A DNA stretch of 64,000 nucleotides. It comes from Cedecea sp000277545 (GTDB lineage Bacteria > Pseudomonadota > Gammaproteobacteria > Enterobacterales > Enterobacteriaceae). The notes beneath the pieces were generated by a model. That model saw nothing but the letters and a program-made list of their open reading frames with translations. It was not told where the DNA came from and ran no database searches. Positions within the stretch are counted from its first letter, which is position 1. Every line of letters starts with the position of its first letter. The DNA lies in assembly GCA_050847315.1 (NCBI GenBank), contig CP193791.1; one strand, given 5' to 3'. Positions 48,724 to 55,658 of this stretch are shown here, piece by piece. A program made the translations under genes and the position numbers.

Positions 48724-50861
48724 AGCAGCTAACTACCACGCTCAGCCATCTGGTGAACTGGGTTCAGATGACCCGCACTTTCTCCCCGCTGCTCGACAAT
48801 GAAGCGGACAGTCTTTTGGCGCGCCTCCAACAGCTAAGCGAACGCCACCGTCGCATCAGCGCGCTGGAGGACGCTCCGCTGACGCTAGGCATTTATGGCC
48901 ACGCCCTGGACGGCAAAAATCATCTGCTGAATACCCTGCAGGGCAGCCCGAATAGCCGCATTGATATTCAGCTCGGTGATAAACGGCTGGACTACCTGAC
49001 GCACATCAACCCAGGCCATACGCCAGCGGCGATGGCGGTGCGCTTCAGCGCCCAACGGCCCCCTGAAGTAGAGAATTACCCGCTGCTGCTGACGCTGTTT
49101 AGCGAAGCCGAACTGGCGCAGCAGTTTATCAACAGGTATCACGCCTCTGACGCGCCCCGTCTGGCAACGTCCAGCGCGGTTGCCCTGCGGCTGACCGAAC
49201 TGGAGTCCCGCCGTCTGTCTGCCGCTGCACCAGGATTAACCCGTGAGCAAACGGCCGATCTGCTGTACGGCTACCACCGCCTCCAGCGCCGTCAGCATCA
49301 CCTGGATGAGCGCCTGGTTTACCGCATGGCCGAGCTTGCACCTTACCTTTCGACAGAAGATCGCGCCTTGCTGTTCGCCCTGCTGTGGGGCGAAGATAGC
49401 GCCCTGACGGAAACCTGGCTGCGGCTGGCGCAGGCCTTGCAGCATTTGGGCTGCGTGGAACAGGTTCTGGCTCCGGCAAGCCTCGTGGTGGACAGTTTCC
49501 TGCTGCCTGCCGAAGGTTTTCTCATTCCTTCCGGCCCGGAAGACGCACCGGAACAGGCGGATGTGATGGTTTGCCCACTGCTGGGAAATCAGCCTGGTTC
49601 TCACCTCAGCCTGCCGCAGAACGACCTGGCGCTGCTGTGCGCCGAGGTTATTTTCACCCTCAGCCAGCCGACTGCGCTGAGCAACGTGGATTTACTGGAT
49701 ATCCCGGCGAATCAGCTTAGCTGGTACACCACCCGGCTTCAGCCGGACACGCTGCTGGTGTGTAACGCCGTCAGCGAACGCAGTGAAGTTCAGGCGACGG
49801 GGAAAGCGCTGGCATGGTGGGTAGACAGCACCCAAAGCCCGGGGCACAGCTCGCTGCCGGGCCTGGTCTGGGCCATCACGCCGTTTGACGCCCGGTTTAC
49901 GCTCGGTGCCAGCCTTGACGACGGCGTTCAGCGTCTGATTGGTAACCCGGGCAAGCGCTGGGGCACGCTGCAGGCGCTGGACAGCAGAAACATGTATCGC
50001 CTGCTGGAATGGCTGACCGATGCGCTAAATCCCACCCGCCGTGAACAGCGCCTCGCTGCCCTGCGCGGTGAGCTGGAAACGCAAACCGTCGAACTGTTCC
50101 AGCGCTTTATTGACGCGCAGCAGGCCACCCCACAGCAGGCTCGCCAGCAGGCAGAAGATCTGGTGCGTGCTCTGCAGGCCCGGGCGACCCAGCACGGTGA
50201 CTTGCTGGCAAGCCTGGTGCCATCCCGGGATGCTCTGCAGCAGATCTGGCTGCAGCACCAACAGCAGCATCAGCCTAAACCGGAAGGCTTTGCGCTGGAG
50301 ATAGACTTGTTTGCCGACGCGGCCGAGCATGTTGCCCCTCAGACTAAAGGCATCAGCTACGCCCGCGCCGTGCATCAGCTTTGGGTTAACCACCTGCGCC
50401 TGCTGGGCCAGCGTCGGGAAGCCGCACACCAGTTTGGCCTGGACAGCGTTCAGCTTCAGGCGCTGTGCAACACGCTGATCGTCGCCAGCTACCGGCTGGA
50501 TGTGCCGATGAGGCTGGAACGCAGCATGCAAAACGGCGACTCCGGGCTTGAGCTGGATATTTCCCGTGCCAGCACGGTGCTGGGTGATTTTATTGCCTGG
50601 CTGGGCTACGCCAGCATGCCGGTTGCCGATCGCCCGGCAAGCCGCGTCAATAAAGGCCAGGCCGTGTTTGCCCCCCCTGCCCAGGCGGATATCAGCCGTC
50701 GACTGACAAAACTGGGCGAGCAGCCAACGCGCGGCAACGCCAGCTACGTGTACGACTGGCTGGTCGCGCTATATACCCGGGCCACGGAGAATATCGGCTA
50801 TCAAAACCCGCTGGATATTAATGAGAAGCAGCGGCAGACGCTGGTGAAGCTGCTGGGATGA
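48720..50861 (+). CDS. srfC: SrfC family protein, dynamin-like GTPase relative
   Basis: A 713-residue protein, third of srfABC. Near residues 57-73 is a Walker-A-like LGIYGHALDGKNHLLNTLQG; the expected Ser/Thr after GK is Asn here, so GTP or ATP binding may be weak or lost. Later segments (LLDIPANQLSWYTTRLQPDT as a possible G3/G4 region) are also degenerate. The rest is helical. Its start codon overlaps srfB (ATGA), so translation is coupled. The products probably form one complex on the membrane through SrfA. A palindromic repeat follows the stop codon. Confidence 0.85.
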   Translation: MKQLTTTLSHLVNWVQMTRTFSPLLDNEADSLLARLQQLSERHRRISALEDAPLTLGIYGHALDGKNHLLNTLQGSPNSRIDIQLGDKRLDYLTHINPGHTPAAMAVRFSAQRPPEVENYPLLLTLFSEAELAQQFINRYHASDAPRLATSSAVALRLTELESRRLSAAAPGLTREQTADLLYGYHRLQRRQHHLDERLVYRMAELAPYLSTEDRALLFALLWGEDSALTETWLRLAQALQHLGCVEQVLAPASLVVDSFLLPAEGFLIPSGPEDAPEQADVMVCPLLGNQPGSHLSLPQNDLALLCAEVIFTLSQPTALSNVDLLDIPANQLSWYTTRLQPDTLLVCNAVSERSEVQATGKALAWWVDSTQSPGHSSLPGLVWAITPFDARFTLGASLDDGVQRLIGNPGKRWGTLQALDSRNMYRLLEWLTDALNPTRREQRLAALRGELETQTVELFQRFIDAQQATPQQARQQAEDLVRALQARATQHGDLLASLVPSRDALQQIWLQHQQQHQPKPEGFALEIDLFADAAEHVAPQTKGISYARAVHQLWVNHLRLLGQRREAAHQFGLDSVQLQALCNTLIVASYRLDVPMRLERSMQNGDSGLELDISRASTVLGDFIAWLGYASMPVADRPASRVNKGQAVFAPPAQADISRRLTKLGEQPTRGNASYVYDWLVALYTRATENIGYQNPLDINEKQRQTLVKLLG

Positions 50862-50876
50862 ATTTGGGGGCGTCAG

Positions 50877-50980
50877 CCCCTCACCCCGGCCCTCTCCCCA
50901 AGGGGCGTGGGAGAAACAGCAGGTCAAAACAGTAGGTCATCTATTCCCTCTCCCTTCCAGGGAGAGGGTTAGGGTGAGGG
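50877..50980. repeat. Palindromic intergenic repeat, copy 3
   Basis: About 104 bases bounded by CCCCTCACCCCGGCCCTCTC and GAGAGGGTTAGGGTGAGGG, with an internal CTCCCTTCCAGGGAG hairpin. It is inverted relative to copies 1 and 2: GGCC is on the left and GTTA on the right. It comes 15 bases after the srfC stop and may end or stabilise the srfABC mRNA. Confidence 0.85.
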
Positions 50981-51028
50981 TAAGCAGCGACGTCGCCGTC
51001 GAATGCATTCGTAACAAATTCTGGCAGG

Positions 51029-51057
51029 TGGCAACCCATTAACTTTCCCGCTACAAT
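51029..51057 (+). promoter_or_regulatory. Candidate promoter of the leader peptide/ABC-F unit
   Basis: TGGCAA (51029-51034) and TACAAT (51052-51057) with a 17-base spacer. The -10 box is good and the -35 box is weak. Transcription would start near 51064, about 34 bases before the leader ORF and about 228 before the ABC-F gene. Confidence 0.45.
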
Positions 51058-51097
51058 CCGCCCACCTATTCACTCAATATATATAAGGAGGATCCCC

Positions 51098-51181
51098 ATG
51101 ATGTCTTGTGAGCGCTTTAACCGTTCGCATACTTTTGGCGATCGTCTCTGCTCAAGCGTTATCGGTTCCGTGCTGCGATAA
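51098..51181 (+). CDS. Leader peptide upstream of the ABC-F gene
   Basis: A 27-codon ORF starting MMSCERFNRSHTFGDRLCSS and ending VIGSVLR before TAA. It has a perfect AAGGAGG ribosome binding site 6 bases before the ATG, far stronger than that of the ABC-F gene itself. The peptide has no signal or membrane segment and is rich in Ser, Arg and Cys. Its last 11 codons overlap one arm of alternative RNA hairpins, so a ribosome paused there would change the fold. This is the layout of translational attenuators that control antibiotic-resistance ABC-F and erm genes. I do not recognise the peptide. Confidence 0.65.
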   Translation: MMSCERFNRSHTFGDRLCSSVIGSVLR

Positions 51182-51282
51182 CTTCGGCTTGAGCGAAGAA
51201 ACTTACTGAATCCCTTCTCTCGGGCTTACCGGGTTATCGTCAGCGTTATACGACGAGGCGTTTGCACGCCATAACTCTTGAG
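51151..51282 (+). promoter_or_regulatory. Attenuator-like alternative hairpins before the ABC-F gene
   Basis: CTCAAGC-GTTATCG (51151-51164), within the leader ORF, can pair with CGATAAC (51176-51182) plus GCTTGAG (51187-51193), a 14-pair stem with a TTCG bulge. The same parts have competing partners. CGATAAC can pair with a second GTTATCG (51233-51239). CTTCGGCTTGAGCGAAG (51182-51198) can fold alone. CTCAAG can pair with CTTGAG (51277-51282), just before the ABC-F start codon. These mutually exclusive folds could switch access to the ABC-F ribosome binding site. Confidence 0.6.
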
Positions 51283-51291
51283 TAAGCACAT

Positions 51292-53028
51292 ATGAGCACT
51301 TTATTAACCGCCCAATCTCTGCACCTCGACACCGCTTTCGGTTCGCTGCTGGAGTCCATCACTTTTACCCTGAAAAAAGGCGACCGTATTGGCCTGATCG
51401 GTCATAACGGCTGTGGCAAAAGCACCCTGCTGAAACTGCTGGACGGCACTCTTTCGCCCACCAGCGGCTCGGTGACTCAGGCGGCTAGCTGCCTGATGGC
51501 AAGGGTTGAACAGCATCTGCCGGAAAGCCTCAATACGATGACCATGCTCGATGCTGTGCTGGAGAAAATTGAGGAAAACCAGCGAGATAGCGAATGCTGG
51601 CGGGCAGAAGCTTTGCTGGCAAGTATGGGCTTTAGCGAAACGGACTGGCGGCTGACTTCCGGCACGCTGAGCGGCGGGCAGCATACTCGCCTGCTGCTGG
51701 CGCGAGCGCTAATTAGTGAGCCAGATTTGCTGCTGCTGGATGAACCCAGTAACCACCTGGACTTGCCCACGCTGCTATGGCTGGAACAGTTCCTGCGCGG
51801 CTGGAGCGGCAGCTTCGTGCTGGTTTCGCACGACCGCAGCCTGCTGGATAACGTCACCAACGGCAGTTGGATTTTGCGCGATCGTTCGCTGCATTTCTTT
51901 GCGCTACCGTGTTCTCAGGCGCGCAGTGCGCTGGAGGAACGGGACAGAACCGATGCCCACCGCCATCAGGCGGAGCAAAAGGAAATCGACCGCATTACCG
52001 CCAGCGCCAAACGGCTGGCAATTTGGGGCCGGGTCTACGACAACGAAGACCTTTCCCGAAAAGCCAAGCAGATGGAAAAGCGCATTGATCGGCTGAAGGA
52101 CGAGCAAACTGAGCTCACGGCGGGCAGCCAGTGGCAGCTTAAGCTGAAAGGTGAAGCGCTGATTGCCGACAGGCTGCTGGAGCTGGAAGCGCTTCACGTT
52201 CGGCCTGCGCCGGAGTGTGAACCTCTATTCACTCTGCCGTTGCAGCGAGTGAAAAGCGGCGACCGCGTGGCGGTGATAGGCCGGAACGGCTGCGGCAAGT
52301 CGTCTCTGCTGCGCCTGCTTTGGCAGCAGTACCAGCAGTCAGAGCGTGAGGACGCTATTCGCCTGCATCCTCGGGTGCATCTGGGGTATTACGACCAGAC
52401 GCTGCACCAGCTTAACGACGGAGATTCGCTGCTGGAGGCGCTGGAGCCGTTTGCCCCGCTCAGCGAACAGGACAGGAAAATGGCGTTAATCAGCGCCGGA
52501 TTTCCGTGGCTGCGACACCAGCAAGCCGTCAGTACGCTGAGCGGTGGAGAGCGTTCGCGTCTGCTGTTCGTTGGCCTGACGCTGGCCCGCTACTCCCTGC
52601 TGATGCTGGATGAACCGACCAACCACCTGGACATGGAAGGCAAAGAGGCGCTGGCGGAAACGCTGCAAACCTTTGAAGGTGGCGTGCTGTTAGTGACCCA
52701 CGACCGCGAGCTGATAGCCAAAGGCTGCAACCGCTTCTGGCTGGTGAACAACGGCGTGCTGAGCGAATGGCACGACCTGGACGCGCTGTACGCCCTGCTG
52801 ACAGCAGAGGAAAGCGGGCTGCCGCTGACCGAAGTGAAATCCCAGCCAGAGCAAGTCATCCAGCAAGCACCGCACTATAGAGAAAGCGATGCGCTGCTGG
52901 AACGGCTTATCGAGCTGGAGGAAAAGCTGGCGGAGGACGTGACGCGCAAGGAAAAGCACCAGAAACCGGCGCTGCAAAAACAGTGGCGGGAAGAAATTGA
53001 GGCGTTAAATAAAAAGTTAGCGATTTAA
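51292..53028 (+). CDS. ABC-F family ATPase (ribosome-associated type)
   Basis: A 578-residue soluble protein with two ABC domains and no membrane part. Domain 1: Walker A GHNGCGKSTLL, signature LSGGQHTR, Walker B LLLLDEPSNHLDL. Domain 2: GRNGCGKSSLL, LSGGERSR, LMLDEPTNHLDM. The linker (about residues 225-270, RLAIWGRVYDNEDLSRKAKQ) is the P-site tRNA-interacting motif region. The C-terminal end is a charged coiled coil. ABC-F proteins act on the ribosome, and some give resistance to drugs bound at the peptidyl-transferase centre. Length and sequence differ from EttA, Uup, YheS and YbiT as I recall them. The leader peptide suggests drug- or stress-induced expression. Confidence 0.9.
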   Translation: MSTLLTAQSLHLDTAFGSLLESITFTLKKGDRIGLIGHNGCGKSTLLKLLDGTLSPTSGSVTQAASCLMARVEQHLPESLNTMTMLDAVLEKIEENQRDSECWRAEALLASMGFSETDWRLTSGTLSGGQHTRLLLARALISEPDLLLLDEPSNHLDLPTLLWLEQFLRGWSGSFVLVSHDRSLLDNVTNGSWILRDRSLHFFALPCSQARSALEERDRTDAHRHQAEQKEIDRITASAKRLAIWGRVYDNEDLSRKAKQMEKRIDRLKDEQTELTAGSQWQLKLKGEALIADRLLELEALHVRPAPECEPLFTLPLQRVKSGDRVAVIGRNGCGKSSLLRLLWQQYQQSEREDAIRLHPRVHLGYYDQTLHQLNDGDSLLEALEPFAPLSEQDRKMALISAGFPWLRHQQAVSTLSGGERSRLLFVGLTLARYSLLMLDEPTNHLDMEGKEALAETLQTFEGGVLLVTHDRELIAKGCNRFWLVNNGVLSEWHDLDALYALLTAEESGLPLTEVKSQPEQVIQQAPHYRESDALLERLIELEEKLAEDVTRKEKHQKPALQKQWREEIEALNKKLAI

Positions 53029-53032
53029 AGCC

Positions 53033-53056
53033 AAAGCCATCCTTCGGGATGGCTTT
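53033..53056. terminator. Terminator 1 after the ABC-F gene
   Basis: AAAGCCATCC TTCG GGATGGCTTT, a 10-base-pair stem with an ultra-stable TTCG loop, four bases after the ABC-F stop codon. Only three T follow. An almost identical hairpin lies at 53195. Confidence 0.8.
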
Positions 53057-53117
53057 CAGGCCGCTGACAAACCTCTATCAATAGAAGAAATACCAGACGA
53101 TCCGTCAAAAGAAACAG

Positions 53118-53139
53118 GAAAATCAATTCATTGATTTTC
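53118..53139. repeat. Perfect inverted repeat A
   Basis: GAAAATCAA TTCA TTGATTTTC: a 9-base-pair perfect stem with a 4-base loop, in the gene-free stretch between the two near-identical terminators. Confidence 0.7.
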
Positions 53140-53151
53140 GGCTGATAACCA

Positions 53152-53185
53152 CGAAGAGGAAAAAACCACGCTTTTTTCCTCTTCG
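53152..53185. repeat. Perfect inverted repeat B
   Basis: CGAAGAGGAAAAAA, loop CCACGC, TTTTTTCCTCTTCG: a 14-base-pair perfect stem. It could be a bidirectional terminator or a structural part of a small RNA. Confidence 0.75.
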
Positions 53186-53194
53186 TCTGTCACC

Positions 53195-53222
53195 AAAAGC
53201 CATCCTTCGGGATGGCTTTTTT
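53195..53222. terminator. Terminator 2 (copy of terminator 1)
   Basis: AAAAGCCATCC TTCG GGATGGCTTTTTT: the same stem and loop as terminator 1 with longer A and T tracts. It would end rightward transcripts efficiently and also serves the leftward hydrolase gene, whose stop codon is at 53224. Confidence 0.85.
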
Positions 53223-53223
53223 A

Positions 53224-53988
53224 TTACGCCCTGCACTGCTCGGCGAGCACCCTGGCTAGCCCGGCGGGGTTTTCCCAGGACATAGCGTGCCCGGCGCTCG
53301 GTACGATGGTGGTCGTCACCCCGGCCTGCTGGAATGCGGTAAAATCTTCATCCGGCAGCGAAAGCTCACCGAAAATAAGCGTTTTGGGGATTTTTAGCTG
53401 AGCAAAAAGCTGATACCAGTCCGGTTCGATGCCGCTTACCAGACTAACGGCGGCGCGCCATACAGCACTGGGATCGCTATTTTGCAAGCTGCCGGACCAC
53501 GGATTTTCCGCGTTAGCCGCGATTGCTTTTTGGTAACCATGAGCCACGAATTCGTCTTCGGTCTGCGCGGCAATCATGCGGCTATACATCCCGCCGCCGG
53601 CGCGGAAATTGGGCTCCGACACCATCAACCCTGCGATTTTCCCCGGCATCGACGCCGCCACTTCAATGGCGATGCTGCCGCCCATGCTGTGCCCGTAAAG
53701 AAAAAAGCGATTTAACCCTAAATGTTCCACCAGTTCGCCCACGACACTTGCCTGTTCACGGGTGCTGTAGCCGTAAGACTGCGGCCTGTCGCTGTACCCG
53801 CTGCCGGGGAGATCGATGAGAATGCTACGCCGGGAACTCCATGCCGGATCGCTGACCACGCGGGGATAGTCATAAGAGGAAGCGCAGCCAAGACCATGAA
53901 TGAACAGGAGCGGCACACCCCCGCCGGGTAAATCCAGATAGCGCACCCGACATTGCGCCGTGGCGGAGAAGAAGTTTTGCATCAGCAT
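53224..53988 (-). CDS. Alpha/beta hydrolase under a LexA box
   Basis: A 254-residue alpha/beta-hydrolase-fold protein. The oxyanion motif is LFIHGLGCASS, the nucleophile Ser is in YGHSMGGSIA (about residue 97), the acid is in FGELSLPDEDF, and the catalytic His is in PSAGHAMSWENP near the C-terminus. It is cytosolic with no signal peptide. Start at 53988 or 53982; AAGGGA precedes the first. The substrate is unknown. A strong LexA-type box lies just upstream, suggesting induction by DNA damage, which is unusual for this family. Confidence 0.88.
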   Translation of the reverse strand: MLMQNFFSATAQCRVRYLDLPGGGVPLLFIHGLGCASSYDYPRVVSDPAWSSRRSILIDLPGSGYSDRPQSYGYSTREQASVVGELVEHLGLNRFFLYGHSMGGSIAIEVAASMPGKIAGLMVSEPNFRAGGGMYSRMIAAQTEDEFVAHGYQKAIAANAENPWSGSLQNSDPSAVWRAAVSLVSGIEPDWYQLFAQLKIPKTLIFGELSLPDEDFTAFQQAGVTTTIVPSAGHAMSWENPAGLARVLAEQCRA

Positions 53989-54004
53989 TCCCTTTTCTTA
54001 CAAT

Positions 54005-54024
54005 AACTGTGTTTATATACAGTA
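54005..54024 (-). promoter_or_regulatory. LexA (SOS) box upstream of the hydrolase
   Basis: AACTGTGTTTATATACAGTA contains CTGT-N8-ACAG. Read on the minus strand it is TACTGTATATAAACACAGTT, differing at only a few positions from the consensus TACTGTATATATATACAGTA and much like the E. coli umuDC box as I recall it. It lies 17-36 bases upstream of the hydrolase ATG, where LexA would block the promoter. On the other side the neighbouring gene is convergent, so only the hydrolase can be its target. Confidence 0.75.
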
Positions 54025-54083
54025 TACCGTATTTTCCTGCCACTCCTTTCTCTAAAATGCGCCTGGCCCGCCTGGCATCATTG

Positions 54084-54120
54084 GCTTGCTCCTCTGCCGC
54101 AGGCGACAAAGGAGCAAGGG
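54084..54120 (-). terminator. Hairpin after the phytase-like gene
   Basis: TTGCTCCT (about 54090) and AGGAGCAA (about 54111) pair across a 16-base interior that can itself fold (CTGCCGCAGGCG). It lies just after the phytase-like stop codon at 54127 in the leftward direction. No clear T-tract is present. Confidence 0.5.
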
Positions 54121-54126
54121 CAAAAA

Positions 54127-55464
54127 TTACTTCAGGGGTTCGGGCAGCTTAATCACCCAGAAATCGTTTTGTGATTCTGGTTTTTCCAGCGGCTTCAGCT
54201 CAATTTTGGTCGCCACTTCCGCGCCGTCTTTCAGCAGGTGACCTTTGCCGTCCACCTGGTAGTCATCGGCGTTCGCCAGCACGGCCTGCAGGCCAAAATC
54301 GTTGTCGTTGATCACGGCAATCGTCTGATTATCAATCAGCGCCATGCCTTCGGCTTTTTCCTGCTGCCAGCCCAGCTTGCGCAGGTCGACAACCTCTTTT
54401 TTGCTCGCCAGCTTGATGCCGCGCGCCTTCAGTTGCTCAGCATCATCAAACTCCGGGGCTTTTTCTTTATCGAACCCGGCCAGATCGGACGCGCCGTTCA
54501 GGTCAACCACGTAGACCAGGTTGCGCATCTGTTTGTTTTTGTCACCGCCTTGCTCAATCAGCAGCAGGCGGTGGTTGTCCAGCGCCACGATATCGCCAAT
54601 TTTGGCATCTTTGGCTTTTTTATAGACGTCCACGTCGATCGGGTAGCCGTACATTTCGGTTTTACCGGTCGCCGGGTCGAGGCTGACCAGACGCGTGAAC
54701 TGCGCGCTGTTTTTGGTTTTGCCGTCAATATCCAACGTGCTCTGCACCGCCGCAATAATCCGGCCATCCGGCATGCGGGTGATGCCTTCGAACCCACGGT
54801 TAGGCTGGCGCCATTTGACAATATTCGGCAATCCGCCCGCCACGCCCTGTTCACCGTGCTCAGCCTGCGGGCCATATTTTTTCAGGATTTTGCCGTCAGC
54901 ATCCACATGGATAACGAACGGGCCGTACTCGTCGCACAGCCAGTAACCGCCCTTGCCGTCCGGCGTGATGCCTTCTGTGTCCAGCCCGCGCTGGTCACTC
55001 TTCAACTTCTGGAGCGTATCGCTCAGGGCAATTTCATTGGTTGCGCCAATCAGCCCTTCCGGCAGCGGCAGCCCGCTAATCGGCCCCTGCGCATCATGCA
55101 GCGGCTTCGCGTCGATAGCTTCGGCTTTACCGTTGCTCACGCGGATGGTCATCAGCAGCGGCGTGAAGTCAGGATTTGCAAAAATCTTGGATTCTTTTTT
55201 CCCGGCTTTCGGCGAGTCAGCATTGGGCCCGCGATCCGTCACGGTAGTAAAGATCAGGTCGTCGCCCTGCTTGCCCATAAAGGTCAGGCCCGAGCCAACG
55301 CCTACCGGCAGTCCGTGCGGGAAGTTAGCGGCGTATTCACCTGTGTAGGCCACGCTGTCCCCTTGCGGGAACGTGACAACGTAACGGTCAACCTGCGCAT
55401 CCGCAGCGTGACCAGCCAGAGGGAATACGGTACTGCAAAGTAAGGCAAGTTTTTTTAATTTCAT
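54127..55464 (-). CDS. Esterase-like/phytase-family periplasmic protein
   Basis: A 445-residue exported protein. The signal peptide is MKLKKLALLCSTVFPLAGHA with cleavage before ADAQVD. The mature part has the beta-propeller pattern of the esterase-like activity of phytase family: SGLTFMGKQGDDLIFTTVTD, RGPNADSPKAGKK, GLDTEGITPDGKGGYWLCDE, NRGFEGITRMPDGRIIAAVQ. Many Asp and Glu suggest calcium binding. Probably hydrolyses a phosphorylated or ester substrate in the periplasm. I chose the ATG at 55464; the frame stays open to 55641 but that extension is not a signal peptide and would run into the MCP promoter region. Confidence 0.88.
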   Translation of the reverse strand: MKLKKLALLCSTVFPLAGHAADAQVDRYVVTFPQGDSVAYTGEYAANFPHGLPVGVGSGLTFMGKQGDDLIFTTVTDRGPNADSPKAGKKESKIFANPDFTPLLMTIRVSNGKAEAIDAKPLHDAQGPISGLPLPEGLIGATNEIALSDTLQKLKSDQRGLDTEGITPDGKGGYWLCDEYGPFVIHVDADGKILKKYGPQAEHGEQGVAGGLPNIVKWRQPNRGFEGITRMPDGRIIAAVQSTLDIDGKTKNSAQFTRLVSLDPATGKTEMYGYPIDVDVYKKAKDAKIGDIVALDNHRLLLIEQGGDKNKQMRNLVYVVDLNGASDLAGFDKEKAPEFDDAEQLKARGIKLASKKEVVDLRKLGWQQEKAEGMALIDNQTIAVINDNDFGLQAVLANADDYQVDGKGHLLKDGAEVATKIELKPLEKPESQNDFWVIKLPEPLK

Positions 55465-55557
55465 GGTTTTTATATATATCGGTGGTTGAGGTACCGGAGT
55501 TATAAAATAGCCAGATGACAGTAAGATTACACTTTGTGCTCTAAATTTCCCGCCCGG

Positions 55558-55584
55558 TAAATATCCCCTTTCAGCTGCCGATAA
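55558..55584 (+). promoter_or_regulatory. Sigma-28 (FliA) promoter
   Basis: TAAA (55558-55561), exactly 15 bases, then GCCGATAA (55577-55584): a perfect match to the flagellar class 3 promoter. It points at the chemoreceptor at 55659, with a 5' leader of about 65 bases, and indicates a flagellated host. Confidence 0.88.
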
Positions 55585-55658
55585 CCCTACAGCCAGCAGT
55601 GTTGAATGCTCTTCAGCGCGGCTGGGATAAGAATATTTCACCGACTTAAGGATTTAGT

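Noticed and set aside
54238..55443. 401-codon ORF on the plus strand
   Set aside because: Antisense to the phytase-like gene, with no recognisable motif; the minus-strand gene has a signal peptide and family motifs.
55465..55641. N-terminal extension of the phytase-like protein
   Set aside because: The frame is open but would place a signal peptide 59 residues inside the protein and cover the promoter region; the ATG at 55464 begins a normal signal peptide.
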